A stretch of 64,000 nt of DNA from Anastatus disparis (GCA_017163975.1 JAFFSR010000015.1:2114501-2178500); one strand, 5' to 3'. Positions 1 to 12,151 are shown, numbered from the stretch's first letter. Made by a program: numbers and translations. The notes: a model not told the origin generated them from the sequence alone.

Positions 1-379
1 TTGCAAGAGTATTTTAGTGAGAAGCCCCTCGGTTTTTTTCTTTATTTTTAAATTCTATATCAAATGAATGACTGACATGATTTATATGTGATGAATGAAG
101 ATTGATAAATGGATTTTGTACAAGAGAAAAAATTAAATTCAAAATTTTACTGTAACAGAGCTTTAAAAAATATATATCATGATTTACGTAAAAAAGGTAT
201 TAACGTACAAAAAGCAAAAAAGGCAAAAAATATGTCATAAATATCATTTTGAGTAAAATTAAATTCAATTTCACAATATGGCTGAAATATTACAATAGTA
301 TTTTGAAAAAAGTATTTAAAAAATAATTAAAAGTATTTAAGATGTAATTCTAAAAAATTTCTCAGAAGTCAAAATAAGA
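1..379. other. AT-rich sequence without recognised feature
   Basis: No ORF or repeat is recognised. It may be intron sequence of the minus-strand gene whose donor lies at 405. Confidence 0.5.
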
Positions 380-405
380 CTAATTAAAATAATATAAAAA
401 CTTAC

Positions 406-1480
406 TGTCAGATTTCCTGAATTTAAGAGCCTCATTAAAAATGTAACGAGGACAGTTGAAGTATTTTTGAACTTCTGAATATTTCCAATGAGTAGGGACT
501 AATGATAAGATTTCAATTTTCTGATTATTCTTTGATAGTTGTTTGTATCCTGATATTAAATTTTCAATAACATTTTTTAATGTTAATGAATCTTGATGAA
601 TTTGTGTTAAATTTGAAAAATTAGGCAATTCAATGTCATAAGCTTGACTGATTGCAGTTGAAGCTTCATGCACAATATTTTCTAATACATTTACAACCTT
701 CTTGGTAAATTTTTCATCATTTATTTTTTGTTTTTTTATTGGTGGAATACCAAATAATTCAAGCATTGAATGAACATCTTGTATCTTCTGGCTGTTAGTT
801 TTAAAAGAAGATTGACTAGATTCTACAGGAGTACAGGTCTTACTATTTTCTGATAAAGTTTCTAGATTGTCAAAATTCAAAGCATTAGAATTTAGCGTTT
901 CAAATTCGACTATTTTTGTTTTCATCCTATTAAAACATGAAGAACATACTTTAAATCCATATAACACCTGAATATTACAAGCTCTATTAATTTTATCTAT
1001 TGTTGCTCTATCTAACATCTGTAGATCTTTATTGATCGGTCGTCTGTGTTTGTTAAAAAGGTCACAACAATAATTGCATTTATTTTCAAATTTAGTTACT
1101 GCACAATGTAATTTATTAAAACATTTAGTACAAACTTTACAACCAGGAATTAATGTTGTATTACTAGCTTTCTCAAAATTTGTTGACATTTCCACATTTA
1201 TTACTCTTGAGTTTTTTTTAATACTATTTTCATGCCTTTTAAAAGGATCACAACATTTTTTAAATAAACTTGAATAATACTGTACATATTTCATAAAATG
1301 ATGCATACATATAACACCTTCAGTATTTTTTTGAAAACCCGGTTCACGATAACTCAGTAGAAGTAAATCATCATCTTTTATATCTCGCAATTTTAATATA
1401 GAATTATTTTCTGTGAATGTTTCACTATGACATTTACCGATTTCATTTGTCAATAAATTTTTGATACAACAATTCGCCAT
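406..1480 (-). CDS. Exon of Cys-rich transposon-associated protein
   Basis: Open frame on the minus strand. I place the start at the ATG ending at 1480 (protein begins MANCCIKN) because the upstream in-frame stretch is hydrophobic and low-complexity. The exon probably ends at 406, where the minus strand reads a consensus donor GTAAGT; the next exon would lie left of the window. Two copies of a Cys module are visible: a CC or CxxCC followed by FxxH, about 40 residues, then CxxCF (KVCTKCF and KVCSSCF). The last 40 residues (SLVPTHW...YFNCPRYIFNEALKFRK) resemble a helix-turn-helix-like segment I associate with an uncharacterised, widely dispersed metazoan transposon protein class. No stops interrupt the exon, so it is either a young element or a domesticated gene. 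Function unknown; family link is from memory. Confidence 0.5.
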
Positions 1481-1591
1481 TATGGCAACACTGGTTGATT
1501 TATAAAAATCAAAATAATAACAGAAAAAAATTACTAGAAAGTTCACAGCGTTAAAATCATAGTCTTTTACTCAGGTCTGGAAAGTGAGATA

Positions 1592-1752
1592 GGCCCGACT
1601 TTATAATCGACACTTGGCACTCAGCACTCAGTTTATGTGTAAAAAACATCATTCTATCCTTGTTTTGCTTATGAAAGTAGAGTAAGATAGAATAATGTTT
1701 GTTACATGTAAACTGAGTGCTGAGTGCCAAGTGTCGACTATAAATTCGGGCC
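1592..1752. mobile_element. Small hairpin MITE
   Basis: Arms of about 45 bp are inverted repeats (left begins GGCCCGACTTTATAATCGAC; right, read on the other strand, begins GGCCCGAATTTATAGTCGAC), with a ~70-bp loop. The outer ends resemble those of the larger hairpin at 1874-2543 (GGCTSGAATTTATRGACG), so the two probably belong to one family. Confidence 0.6.
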
Positions 1753-1873
1753 ATAGTGGTCGGTGTAATTATAATATTCGTACTCAAATTTGTATTTTGC
1801 TTACTGGTCACTGCGAGCGCTGTATTATTTGCAAAATAGTAGTGATTCATAGCGCATATGCATATTTTAATAA

Positions 1874-2543
1874 GGCTGGAATTTATAGACGTGACTTAAA
1901 TATTGAGTATAACTTAGAACTTAAGGGTGGAGGCTCATAAGTAGAATAGAGACTGCCAAATAGAGACTGCGCAATAGAAATAACCAATCATCACTATTCG
2001 GCAAGCATCTTCTTTCCATTCCACAGATTTCTTACCCCCTACGGTCACATGGAGAGAAAAAACAGTAGAATAGGCGGTAAAATAGAAAAAAAAAAATTTT
2101 ATTTACCAATAAAAAAACAAAAAAATATTTGTATATTATTGAAATTATCTTTAAATAACTAATTAAGTTATCATTGCATATTTTTTCCATGATTAAGAAT
2201 ATATCCATTCATTTAAAAAACTGCATAACCTTTATTAAAAGACATTTCGTCTATTCGATTCTATTCGAAGGGTCTCTATGACGCCCATGTGATCGTAGGA
2301 GCAGAAACATTTTGGAATAGAATTGATTGGCTGTTTCTATTACGCAGTCTTTATTCTACTCATGTGCCTGCACCTTAAGTATCGTTACGTGAGTATCAGC
2401 TGTTACATCAGTTGAGTGCAAACTACACAGATACTCGTTGAAAAAGATGTAATACTTAATTGAAGTAACAATTGATACTCAAGTAACGATACTTAAGTTC
2501 CAAGTTATACTCGATATTTAGGACACGTCCATAAATTCGAGCC
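1874..2543. mobile_element. Hairpin MITE, split by a nested MITE
   Basis: Left arm from GGCTGGAATTTATAGACG and right arm ending in the complement of GGCTCGAATTTATGGACG. If the nested element at 1926-2374 is mentally removed, the arms keep pairing for well over 100 bp (both carry ACTTAAGTATCGTTAC), so the outer element is an almost complete palindrome and is older than the nested one. Confidence 0.65.
1926..2374. mobile_element. Nested MITE with TTAAG target duplication
   Basis: Terminal inverted repeats GGTGGAGGCTCATAAGTAG (left) and GGTGCAGGCACATGAGTAG (right, other strand), extending through AGACTGC...AATAGAAA. TTAAG occurs directly at both sides (1921-1925 and 2375-2379). It could be a TTAA-type (piggyBac/Kolobok) insertion or a 5-bp duplication. 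No ORF inside. Confidence 0.7.
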
Positions 2544-3528
2544 TAAATAATATTTCAATATTTACAATTGAATTATTTGTCTTAAAGAATTATTTCGAAA
2601 AGTGATATATTAGGCTTGAAAATTCATAAAAAATTCAAATAAACATGACGCTATAACAAAATTAATTTTTTAACACTGTTTCTATTGTTTTTTTAAGATT
2701 AAAAGAATTAATCTTGAGCGGTAATGCTTTCTTCGACGGTCATTCCAACCTATAAATACTAAATAAAATCTAATAATATTTTAAATTCATATTTCTTAAA
2801 TTGTATATTGTCAAAAAAGTTCAATTATTCATATTATATCATAAATTAATGAATTTTTTTTTTATCATTTATTAAATACACGAAACAATCACATCACGAG
2901 AATGTGCTGTCAGCCTGATAGTGGTCTATAACACTGATAATCCATGATTACATGTATATATATATGCAGAGAGAGAGAGAGATTAGATTAGATTAGATTA
3001 GAGTGTTTTGGTCTTTCTGAGCGTCTAAAAAAAATTTATATGCCCTCTTCAAGATAAAGACATAACTTTTTGTAGAATTGAAAAACATTAAGATTTAGAA
3101 TTTCTACACACGTTTAAAGACAGGCAAAAATGATAAAAACATGCCTCTGCTTTTGAACTACTAGCTGCGAAACTATACATTTTTCAATATAGACACTACT
3201 TATCATTTTTGAAGATGGCAAAAAGACAAAAAAATGCGAGGTCAAACGTCAAAATCGGATTAAAATTGAAGATTCGGCAGGCATTTGAATTTATATAAAA
3301 AACCGCTGAAAATCACTAAATTTCAGGTCTTTCAAAGAGCATAACACAGCTTAAAATTGGTCTAGAGGGCTGAAATTTTGGCTAAGTTCCTAATTCATAT
3401 AGTACTTTAATATATCCAAGCTGCAGCGAAATCGGTGACCTACCTGCGCCCAGCTTTTTAAAAAAAGTAGAAGAATGGCTCATACATATAATGAAATATT
3501 TTTGAAATATTAGACAAACTTTGTATAA
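2544..3528. other. Noncoding AT-rich region with GATTA microsatellite
   Basis: No gene is recognised. A (GA)n tract followed by about four GATTA units lies near 2970-3001. The stretch 3000-3528 looks like anonymous interspersed repeat sequence. Confidence 0.5.
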
Positions 3529-3530
3529 TA

Positions 3531-3760
3531 CCGTAAAGGACGTAGTTCCTGATCAGGGCGTAATTTCTGATCATTAATTATTATAAATCATAATCTTTAA
3601 GATTTTAGTAGAAAAAACCTTTTTTTAATTTATGAGGAAAAATAGATTGAGCGTAAGAAATACTTCATTTCTGTGAAAAAGAAATATACTTTTACTTTTT
3701 TATATGTAAATATGTGATCAGAAATACCTCTTAAGTGATCAGAAATTACGTCCTTCACGG
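3531..3760. mobile_element. Tc1/mariner-like MITE (TA duplication)
   Basis: Inverted ends CCGTAAAGGACGTAGTTCCT (left) and CCGTGAAGGACGTAATTTCT (right, other strand), each continuing into GATCA. TA dinucleotides lie directly outside both ends, as expected for Tc1/mariner superfamily insertions. 230 bp, non-coding. Confidence 0.7.
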
Positions 3761-3762
3761 TA

Positions 3763-4679
3763 CTTACTTTTATTATTTTTCATAATCTTTTATATTTTAT
3801 TAAAAATATTAGCCAATTTAAATAAATATCCTGAATAAATTTGATGATTTAGATTGATATAATATTCTGCTATTGGTTCACGTATTAGTATTTTATATTC
3901 TATAATTTTATTAACGTAACATTTATAATATTTTGGTACTCTATTCCAATTATTATATCCAAGTTTAGTGTAGAAACATAAAATTTAATATCAATAAATT
4001 TTCAAAATTTTTGTTAAATTATAATAAAATTATTTTTCTAATATTTCTTTCCACACTATATTAGGTATAGTATCACTATTTTCTGAGTCATTTTGAATAT
4101 ACAGTACCGTTCAAAAGTTCGGAAACACTTCTATTGAAACGAGTCGAACTTGAAAAGGTCATAACTCCAAAACAGCTTGACCAATTGAAAAAAATAAAAA
4201 AGATTTTGAAAGATCTCGATAATTACTATTGATTTATGTCAGGTGTATTGAAATTTTTAATTAAAAATTATAATATTCTGACGTATTAAGAAAAATGAGC
4301 GCGGATAAAATCAACTTTTTTTTATAAGGATTTATTTAAGTAAGGTGTATAGCTAATTATACAAGTGCATTTTTATTGGTAGATTTAGTTTAATTGGTAG
4401 GTTTAGTTCATTTTCTTTATTACTGTATAAATCTAACATTTTAGAAAGTTTTCTACATAAATAATAGTTTCATAAATAATAGTTTTCACTGACTTATAAC
4501 ATTTTTTTTTTAAATAAACAATACCGTAATTAAATTCTCTTCAATAATTTTGATAATTAATAAGATTGACTTTTACATAATTTTATCAGTTTAACAAGTC
4601 AGAAACAAAGAAAAAAATTTTGGACAGAGTAGATATCGTTATTTCACAATTTTTTTCAACAAACAAATTTTGAAAGTAA
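3763..4679. other. Noncoding; Tc1-like terminus at ~4103
   Basis: Most of this stretch shows nothing recognisable. At about 4103-4131 it carries ACAGTACCGTTCAAAAGTTC followed by GGAAACACTTC, which looks like the end of a Tc1-like element. No matching opposite terminus was found, so it is a truncated copy. Confidence 0.45.
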
Positions 4680-5510
4680 ACAAAGGAAGTGATAGATACC
4701 TGATGAAACGTTAAAAAATATTAAGAAAACTTTTCATGAAAATATTTTTCATCATATTTTTTTTAGATTTGAGGCAATTTTTTTAGGCTGGCGTTAAATA
4801 TTCGATTAGTAGGTCTACCCATATTTGTTCTTTTAGTATGAAGCTTCACTAAAAAGTAGAAAATAAAAAATTAAAAAAAAAAAAAAAACGATTTCATAAA
4901 CATTGCACTAAAAAATTATAATAAGGATAATATATAACAAATAATATATTATCCTTAGAAATTATACGCATACTATGTATCCAACATATGTGTGGCGAAC
5001 ATATTATAGACTATATAATTGCAAGAACACAAACAAATAATTTTTTTATTAGGCTGCTTTCAAAGAAATTAGCGTATAGGTAAGAAAATATATACATAAA
5101 AATATTAGAATTTTTAGAGTCGGTGCCAGCCTAAAAAAATTGCATCGAATCTAAATAAAATACGATCAAAAATATTTTTATGAATAGTTTTCTTAATATT
5201 TTTTAACGTTTTATTAGGTATCTATGGCTTCTTTTGTGCAATTTCAAAATTTTTTTAAATTTGAGGCAATTGTTTTAGGCTGGCACCGACTCTAAGAATT
5301 CTAATATTTTTATGTATATATTATCTTACCTAGTAGCTTATTTTGTTGTAAACAGCCTGATAAAAAAATAATTAGTTTGTACTCTTGCAAAAAATTAGTC
5401 TATAATATGTTCGCCTAACATGTTTTTTATGCGTAGTATGCGTATAATTTCTAAGGGTAATATATCATTTGTTATTTTTTAGTGCAATGTTTTTAAAGTC
5501 GGTTTTTATT
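4680..5510. repeat. Foldback element with nested inverted repeats
   Basis: Roughly 4893-5170 pairs with 5240-5505 as an inverted repeat: the rare words TAGTATGCGTATAATTTC, AATATGTTCGCC and GGCTGGCACCGACTCTAA of the right arm occur as complements on the left. A third segment at about 4689-4795 is an inverted copy of 5115-5225 (shared GATACCTGATGAAACGTTAA-like sequence). No ORF. The boundaries are approximate. Confidence 0.65.
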
Positions 5511-5629
5511 CTGTTGAAAAATTTTTTTTTTAACATGTTTTCCTCATATATTAACTTATTTTTTTAAATTATTCTTTCAAAAAAAAAGAAAAAAAAAGAA
5601 ACATGAATAATATATTTAAATGAAGTGTA

Positions 5630-5815
5630 CATTGGGTGGAACCATGGGGGGATATATTGATGAGATATGGAGGAGATATTGGGTGGGATCATGGGAGAAA
5701 CATTGGGTGGGACCATGGGGGGATTTATGGATGGGATATGGAGGTGATATTGGGTCGGATCATGGGTGGGATATGGATGGGATATGGAGGGATATGGGTG
5801 GTCAATCAAGGATCT
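5630..5815. repeat. GATATGG / CATGGG minisatellite
   Basis: Degenerate tandem repeat built from GGGATATGGAGGTGATATTG and GGGTGGGATCATGGG-like blocks. Open frames on both strands here (GWDHGG- and PPMIPP-type peptides) are by-products of the repeat, not genes. Confidence 0.8.
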
Positions 5816-5870
5816 GCAACTGAATTTTTTTAAATTTAACTGTATAATATAGGGTGATATATATATATAC

Positions 5871-6468
5871 TAGGGGGGGTACCCCCCTGCTCGCTCTGCT
5901 CGCCAGCCCCCCAATTTGTGATGTACTTATTCTTGTGTATACATACGTATAAATGCCTCGTCTCTGAGGCGCACCCTGAGGCGTTGTAAGAGGAGGGGAT
6001 GAGAAAACATTGAGGCGTCTCTAAGGCGATGTATAAGGCGGGACAAAAGGCATACAAAAAAAATGCCTTATCTCTGAGGCGTACCCTGAGGCGTTGTAAG
6101 AGGAGGGGATGAGGAAGCACTGAGGCGTCGGTAACTATTTTTACGTTATTTTTGAAAATTTTTAAAAATATCACTCTCACAAACTTGAGGCGTTTCGAGG
6201 AATTCCTAAGGCTTACCTGAGGCGTCTCTGAGGAGTCTTTGAGGAGACCTATGAGGTAATATGAGGCGACAAACGTTGAGGCGATGTCAGAGGCGGGTCG
6301 AGGAGGGGGAGGCTGGGGGAGGAGTGGGGAGACATCTCACAGAGGCTGAAAAAAAAACCTATATTCACGTTGAAAAAATTTAAAAATTTGAGGCTGGGGG
6401 AGGAGGGGGAGGAGTGGGGAGGACGCAAGAATGCTATTGTTTGAGGCTTACGTCTATATAATATAGGA

Positions 6469-6527
<59 letters not shown>
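5871..6527. mobile_element. KpnI-palindrome element, copy 1
   Basis: Left end is CTAGGGGGGGTACCCCCCTG followed by CTCGCTCTGCTCGCC. The same motif, reversed, ends the element at 42911. The body is purine-rich on this strand, with two ~110-bp direct copies of a GAGGCG-rich unit (near 5951 and 6061) and further GAGGCTGGGGGAGGAG repeats at 6300-6420. The right end carries CTATATAATATAGG before a (TA)n tract at 6470-6527. The short minus-strand frames inside are low-complexity and not believed coding. Confidence 0.5.
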
Positions 6528-6529
<2 letters not shown>

Positions 6530-7527
6530 CGACAGAAGGAAGCGATTCAACCGCCGACATCAAAATAGAATCAAGTCCGAACTTGCCTAACGCTCATGCG
6601 CTCAGATGCTTAATTCAGTATGGCTAATTGCTAAGAAAATCAGTTTTCAAAAGTTTCCCTTCTAATTACAGTTCTCAATAATTTCCGTGCTAATTTCGAA
6701 GCAAACCTTTATAGTATTTTACGTAAAATAAAAAAATAATAAAAAGAAGAAAAATTAAATTTTTTTTTACTTTATAGAATGGTTCTAAAATTAGAACTAC
6801 ATTAGAAAACCAATTTTCAATAGCTTCCGCATCAGTTAGACAAAAAAATTTATTGTGTGCACAATTTGAAACAAATCATCAAGTAATTTTCGAGATACAA
6901 TCGGTTAAATAAATATATACGTACGCTTATAAAATTTTTAAAATTGTTCTAAAATTAAAACTACACATAGAAAATAAATTTTAAATAGCTTTCAACTTAG
7001 CGAAAAAGAAATAAATTGTATGCAAAATTTAAAACAAATCTATCAAATAGTCTTTGAAATTTAATTCAGTGTATTGAAAATTTTATTTCAAAGTCTTTAA
7101 AATGCTCTAAAATCATAAGTACGCTAAAAAAATTAGTTTTCGAAAATTTATTTTCTTCAGACAATAGCGAATAACTTGCATACAAATTTTGGAGCGAATC
7201 TATCAAATGGTTTTCGTAAAATAAAAAAAAAATGAAAAAAATGTTTCAAAATTAAAAGTGCACTAAGAAAATCAGTTTTTATAAGTTTTCCTTCGTTTGG
7301 CAGTCACAAATAATTTTCATGCAAATTTTAGAGCAAATCCATCGACTACTTTACGTAAAATACAAAATAAATAAAAAATTAAAATTTTTTAAATGGCTTT
7401 AAAATTAAAACAACGCTAGGAAAATTAATTTTCAACAGTTTTCATTTTAGTTTGATAAAAAAAAAATAAATTCTATGCAAAATTTAAAGCAAATCCATTG
7501 AGTGATTTGCGAGATCTAATTTGTTAA

Positions 7528-7912
7528 GAGCAGGCCGGATTCGCTGTCCTTGTCTAATTGAGATTTTTGTTATTTACTCAAGTATTAATCGGTGTATCTG
7601 CAAATTGAAGGTTAAGCGCAATAGATATTATTATTACAAATATTTATGCACAAGAAGAAAAAAATCCATCGCTTTGTTTTTGAGAAAAGTAAGTAACGCG
7701 AAAATATTATAAACATAAACTTTTACTTTGGCGTTACTTACTTTTATCAAAAATAAAACGGTAGAATTTTTTTTTCTTGTGCATAGATGTTCATAATAAT
7801 AATATCTATTGCGCTCAACCTTTAATTTGAAGATACACCGATTAATACTTGAGTAAATAACAAACAACTCAATTGTTACTCGGTCGGTATCAGGTTCTAC
7901 TCCGGTCTGCCG
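7528..7912. mobile_element. TTAA MITE, CTGTCCTTGTCTAAT family
   Basis: TTAA at both flanks (7524-7527, 7913-7916). Ends GAGCAGGCCGGATTCG and, on the other strand, CGGCAGACCGGAGTAG. The interior is a long hairpin: TATTTACTCAAGTATTAATC, GCGCAATAGATATTATTATT and the AAAGTAAGTAACGC stretch occur in both arms. The open frames at 7521-7867 lie in the arms and are not genes. Confidence 0.75.
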
Positions 7913-7980
7913 TTAAATAAATACAAACAATTTTTTTTTTAAATGCTTTAAATTTTAATTACGCTAAGAAAATCAGTTAA

Positions 7981-8188
7981 GGGGATGTAATAAGGTATAT
8001 GATTTATACGTAGTTACCGACATTGCAGTTTTCCAAATTTTTTATCTTGATTCAAAAATTTTCCGAAATATCTTTATATTAGGCTCTTATTGGTAAAAAT
8101 GTAAGGCTGTAATATAAAGATATTTTTTAAACTTTTGGATTAAGAATAAAAAATTTAGGAAACTGTAATGTTGGTATTTTACATTCCC
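7981..8188. mobile_element. Small TTAA MITE
   Basis: TTAA at 7977-7980 and 8189-8192. Ends GGGGATGTAA and, on the other strand, GGGAATGTAA. Arms share ACCGACATTGCAGTTTCC-like sequence and AATATCTTTATATTA. It is inserted in the ~160-bp array. Confidence 0.7.
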
Positions 8189-8349
8189 TTAACAGAATTT
8201 TTTTTAATTTTGTCTATCACAAATCATTTCTATGCAAATTTTCAAGTAAATTCATCGAGTAGTTTACGTAAAATACCAAAAACTGAAAAATTGAAATTTT
8301 TTTTTAAATGACTAAAATAGAAAACCAATTCTCAATAGCTTCCCACTAA

Positions 8350-9009
8350 CTAGGAGAGGATCTGACCTCCAAATCACGGATTTTGCTCAAACTTTGGGAT
8401 AAGTTTTTAGGTGTGAAAATATGGAAAAAAACAAAATATTAGACCCTAATGCTCAATATTTCTCTAGTTACAGGTAATTAGAGAAAATCACTGGAAAAGT
8501 TACTAGATTTTCAAACGCTTATAGTTCTTCAGCAATAATAGCTATAAGCTTGAACCTTTTTTTAAATGAAAGCTGAGCTCAAATTCTTTTGAAATATCAC
8601 CTACAGCATATCAAAATATTTTTTTCCATACTTACAGCGTTATTGAAATTTGACCTAAATTTCCATTTAAAAACATTAATTAATAATAAATGCTGAAATT
8701 GAGTATAATGTTTATTACGCTATAACTTTGGGAAAAAATAATATTTTGATATGCCGCAGGTGATATTTCGAAAAGGTTTGAGCTCAGCTTTCATTTAAAA
8801 AAAGGTTAAAGCTTCTAGCTATTATTGCTGAAAAACTATAAGCATTTGAAAATCTAGTAACTTTTCCAGTGATTTTCTCTAATTACCTGTAATTAGGGAA
8901 ATATTAAGCATTAGGGTCTAACATTTTGTTTTTTCTATATTTTGACACCTAAAAACTTATCCCAAAGTTTGAGCGAAATCCGTGATCCGGAGGTCAGACC
9001 CTCTCCTAG
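8350..9009. mobile_element. Palindromic TNA MITE, copy 1
   Basis: A 660-bp near-complete palindrome. Both ends are CTAGGAGAG, followed by GACCTCC.ATCACGGATTT and CTCAAACTTTGGGATAAG. The trinucleotide TAA lies outside both ends, and the flanking ~160-bp array reads continuously once the element and one TAA are discounted. Other copies: 34821, 49042, 54320. Non-coding. Confidence 0.85.
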
Positions 9010-9299
9010 TAAGTTGGACAAAACAATTAATTTTATACAAAATTTGAAACAAATTCATTGTATTATTCGAGTAGTTTTCGGGAATCAATCGGCTAAATGA
9101 ATACACACACACATACATACATACAGACATTTTATAGAAACCACTTTTTTCGACCCTATAAGTCCAAATATGTACAAATTAATAAACAAAAATAGAAAAA
9201 AATGTTTTCCATCGATACAATGCTTTCTATATAAAAAAGCAAAAAGGATCCCATTCTTTATTGAGCAGTCTACGAGGATGTCGAACTGCTCATGATTTG

Positions 9300-10312
9300 A
9301 CGGTAGATACGATTATCTGAGAGTTGCCTGCAGTTTTGGATGAAGAAGCTTATTATTGGTTTAAAAGGGACGACCGAAATTGGCAAACTTCTGAAGATTT
9401 GGTCGATGCATTTCGCTTGCAATTCTTTATAGAAAATATTCAAGAACATCTCAGGATAGAAATGGAGCAAAGAACACAAAGATTTCAGAAAGATGTTATT
9501 TGTTATTTGTCGTTACTGATGGACTTAATGGATTAAGTTCGACCCATGATGACAATTAACGAGCATTGAATAGAGCATATCGAAACCTTCATCCTAGCTA
9601 TAGACAACAGATCTACAGAGATTAGTTTAACAGTTTCATTGAATCACAGCTGCTAAGCAAGAAAGAAGAGGCCCGCAGAGCTCAGAATAAAGCATACCGA
9701 CCCCCTCTAGCCTTTAATGAACCACTGTTTCTTACTACAGCTTGTACTGGTGTAAAGACCTCTAGGTGAATAAGACTGCTCTTATTTCTCCTTTTGATTT
9801 AAAAGGCGATCTACAGCACCTTGACCTCACCCTAGTGTAGTAAAGTCAGGAGTTATCCCTAGTGTTAACTCCTGACAACAGCAGTCACCGTGCATCCGTT
9901 CCAACTAAGATTTTAGTGGATAATTTACAAACCCAGAAGGAAAATAGCAGAAGCCAACATAAACCCGTGCCTCATGATTTTCAAAATCATGAGGCACGTT
10001 ACTCTAATAAAACTGGAAATTAGAACCATCAAGTCCGTTCTCCTAATAACAAACCAAATATGCCAAGCCAAAATCTTACAAAGCCTCCCTTAAATAAAAA
10101 TTTAAAACTTCTCGTCAAAAATTTTTGGCGAAAACAGAAGGAGCTGTGTTTCAGGAGTGGGAAATTGGCATACTGGTTATGTGAATGTTTGCGACCATTG
10201 ACGTGCTACGATTGTCGACAGCTTAACGTAGATATTAAGGATTGCAAAGCTTGTGCTCAAGCGGGAAATGGACAGATTAAGAGTCGTTGTTTCCTCCAAT
10301 AAAGCGCTTCAG
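9300..10312 (+). pseudogene. Gypsy-type gag relic with zinc knuckle
   Basis: The stretch at 9324-9536 reads LPAVLDEEAYYWFKRDDR...NWQTSEDLVDAF, a retrotransposon capsid-like (gag) segment with aromatic/charged spacing typical of Gypsy gags. The frame continues with stops, in pieces, through 9540-9720. At about 10150-10300 there is a degenerate CCHC zinc-knuckle region (CFRSGKLAYWLCECLRP, then CYDCRQLNVDIKDC). The matching pol may be the relic at 16866-18800 on the same strand, separated by later insertions. Non-functional. Confidence 0.6.
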
Positions 10313-10546
10313 GCCAAACTAGCAGAAAGACCTACGTGATCGTGTAATAAGAAAAATAAAACAGAGCAACTATTGATTCGAACATTAGAAGCGGATAGCA
10401 TGATAACAAAGAGATCAGTAGCATCTAAAAGCATAACCTATAGCCGAATGAAGAAAAGGTTGATAATAAGCGAGCAAAAAGATCAGCGTCATAGCAAACA
10501 AGAATAGCGAACGAGTGAGAAGCTATAATATAAAAACTAATAGTAG

Positions 10547-10615
10547 AGACCTCCGTGGCTCATCTGGTAGAGCAATGAATTCATAATCTCGGGGTGCTGA
10601 GTTCGAATCCCGCTC
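10547..10615 (+). other. tRNA-like segment (tRNA-derived repeat)
   Basis: Contains a good A box (TGGCTCATCTGGTAGAGC) and B box (GAGTTCGAATCCC) at tRNA spacing, with an anticodon-loop-like TTCATAA. The anticodon and T stems do not pair properly, so it looks like a tRNA-derived SINE head or tRNA pseudogene, not a working tRNA. A near-identical copy lies on the minus strand in the other arm. Confidence 0.5.
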
Positions 10616-10679
10616 TCAACTGCTGATTGACACAAACACCACTGTATACGATACAGTGGTGTTTGTGTACATTTGCTTT

Positions 10680-11022
10680 GTTCACAAACACATTGACAAC
10701 CGACAAATTCATCAAAAAAAGAATACATAAGCTTTTGGATAATTCTTTAATAAGATCTGAGCCATTAGTTTCAAATAAACCTAGAATTATTTTGCCGTAC
10801 AATAAATACTTACATCAGGATGTGAAAAACATTATTGATAGGTATGATTGCTCTCTGGTTTACAAAAACGTTAACACGTTGAAACACTTAATAAGTTTTA
10901 GAAAAGATAAAATTGAAGAAAATGGAAAAACAGGTGTGATTTATAAAATTAATTGTTCTAATTTTAAAGCAACATGTATAGGGATATCTCTGGAACTTTT
11001 TAATTTTGAGATGTCGACCTGA
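10680..11022 (+). pseudogene. Penelope-like element fragment (GIY-YIG region)
   Basis: The open frame reads IHKLLDNSLIRSEPLVSN... to TGVIYKINCSNFKATCIG. The last part matches the start of a GIY-YIG endonuclease as found at the C-terminus of Penelope-like retroelements (VIYKIxCxxCxxxYIG). Homology stops at about 10984, where the ~400-bp repeat module begins. The rest of the same domain seems to resume at 12850. The reverse transcriptase is absent. Confidence 0.6.
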
Positions 11023-11759
11023 CAATAATTGAAAAGTCTATAATACAAGTTTCTGGAGTGGCACACACTTCAATAAGGGCTTCAATTACTCATTTCTTGT
11101 AGTAGAATCTATAATTAAATTTTGGTATCGATTGGAAAATTGGTACTTACGGTACATAATTTTATACGGCGAAAATGATACTTTTTTTATATTTTTCTAC
11201 GTGTGTTTCTTGAGCTATAAAAAAGTACAATTCTTTCGATCATTCTCAAATTTTCTGAGCATAATGAATATGGTAAAAACAACAGTTTAAGCCTACCCTG
11301 GTACATGTGCCCCTCTTTAGGTAGCTGTTTGACTATTTTTAATCTAAGGGTGAATTTTAGGTTAAAATTAGACTTACATTAAAAATAGTCAAACAGCTAC
11401 CTAAAGAGGGTAAATTTTAGGTTAAAATTACACTTACATTAAAAATAGTCAAACAGCTACCTAAAGAGGGGCACATGTACCAGGGTATGCTTAAACTGTT
11501 GTTTTTACCATATTCATTATGCTCAGAAAATTTGAGAATGATCGAAAGAATGGTAATTTTTTTATAGCTCAAGAAACACACGTAGAAAAATATAAAAAAA
11601 GTATCATTTTTGACGTATAAAATTATGTACCGTAAGTACCAATTTTCCAATCGATACCAAAATTTAATTATATATTCTACTACAAGAAACAAGTAATTTA
11701 AGCCCTTATTGAAGTGTGTGCCACTCCAGAAACTTGTATTATAGACTTTTCAATTGTTG

Positions 11760-12104
11760 TTAGGTCGACATCTCAAAATTAAAAAGTTCCAGAGATATCC
11801 CTATACATGTTGCTTTAAAATTAGAACAATTAATTTTATAAATCACACCTGTTTTCCCATTTTCTTCAATTTTATCTTTTCCAAAACTTATTAAGTGTTT
11901 CAACGTGTTAACGTTTTTGTAAACCAGAGAGCAATCGTACCTATCAATAATGTTTTTCACATCCTGATTTAAGTATTTATTGTACGGCAAAATAATTCTA
12001 GGTTTATTTGAAACTAATGGCTCAGATCTTATTAAAGAATTATCCAAAAGCTTATGTATTCTTTTTATGATGAATTTGTCGGTTGTCAATGTGTTTGTGA
12101 ACAA
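11760..12104 (-). pseudogene. Penelope-like fragment, inverted copy
   Basis: Minus-strand duplicate of 10680-11022, differing at only a few residues (for example LNQD for LHQD, SFGKD for SFRKD). It is part of the inverted duplication and is non-functional on its own. Confidence 0.6.
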
Positions 12105-12151
12105 AGCAAATGTATTGTATACAGTGGTGTTTGTGTCAATCAGCAGTTGAG

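Larger units (their letters stand above)
6590..9250. repeat. ~160-bp diverged tandem array, copy 1
   Basis: Recurring unit of about 145-170 bp keyed by AATTTTCAATAGCTTCC or AGTTTTCAAAAGTTTCCCTT-like words followed by CAAATT..GAGCAAATC and GTAAAATA. Units can be picked out near 6640, 6808, 6965, 7130, 7275, 7423, 8190 and 8322. The array ends in ACACACACATACATACATAC, then a conserved tail (ACCACTTTTTTCGAC, ACAATGCTTTCT...AAAGCAAAAAGG) that is shared with the array at 61040-62515. Three MITEs are inserted in it. Confidence 0.65.

Noticed and set aside
5564..5833. Three overlapping open frames over the GATATGG minisatellite
   Set aside because: Repetitive peptides on both strands over a tandem repeat; no domain and no start context.
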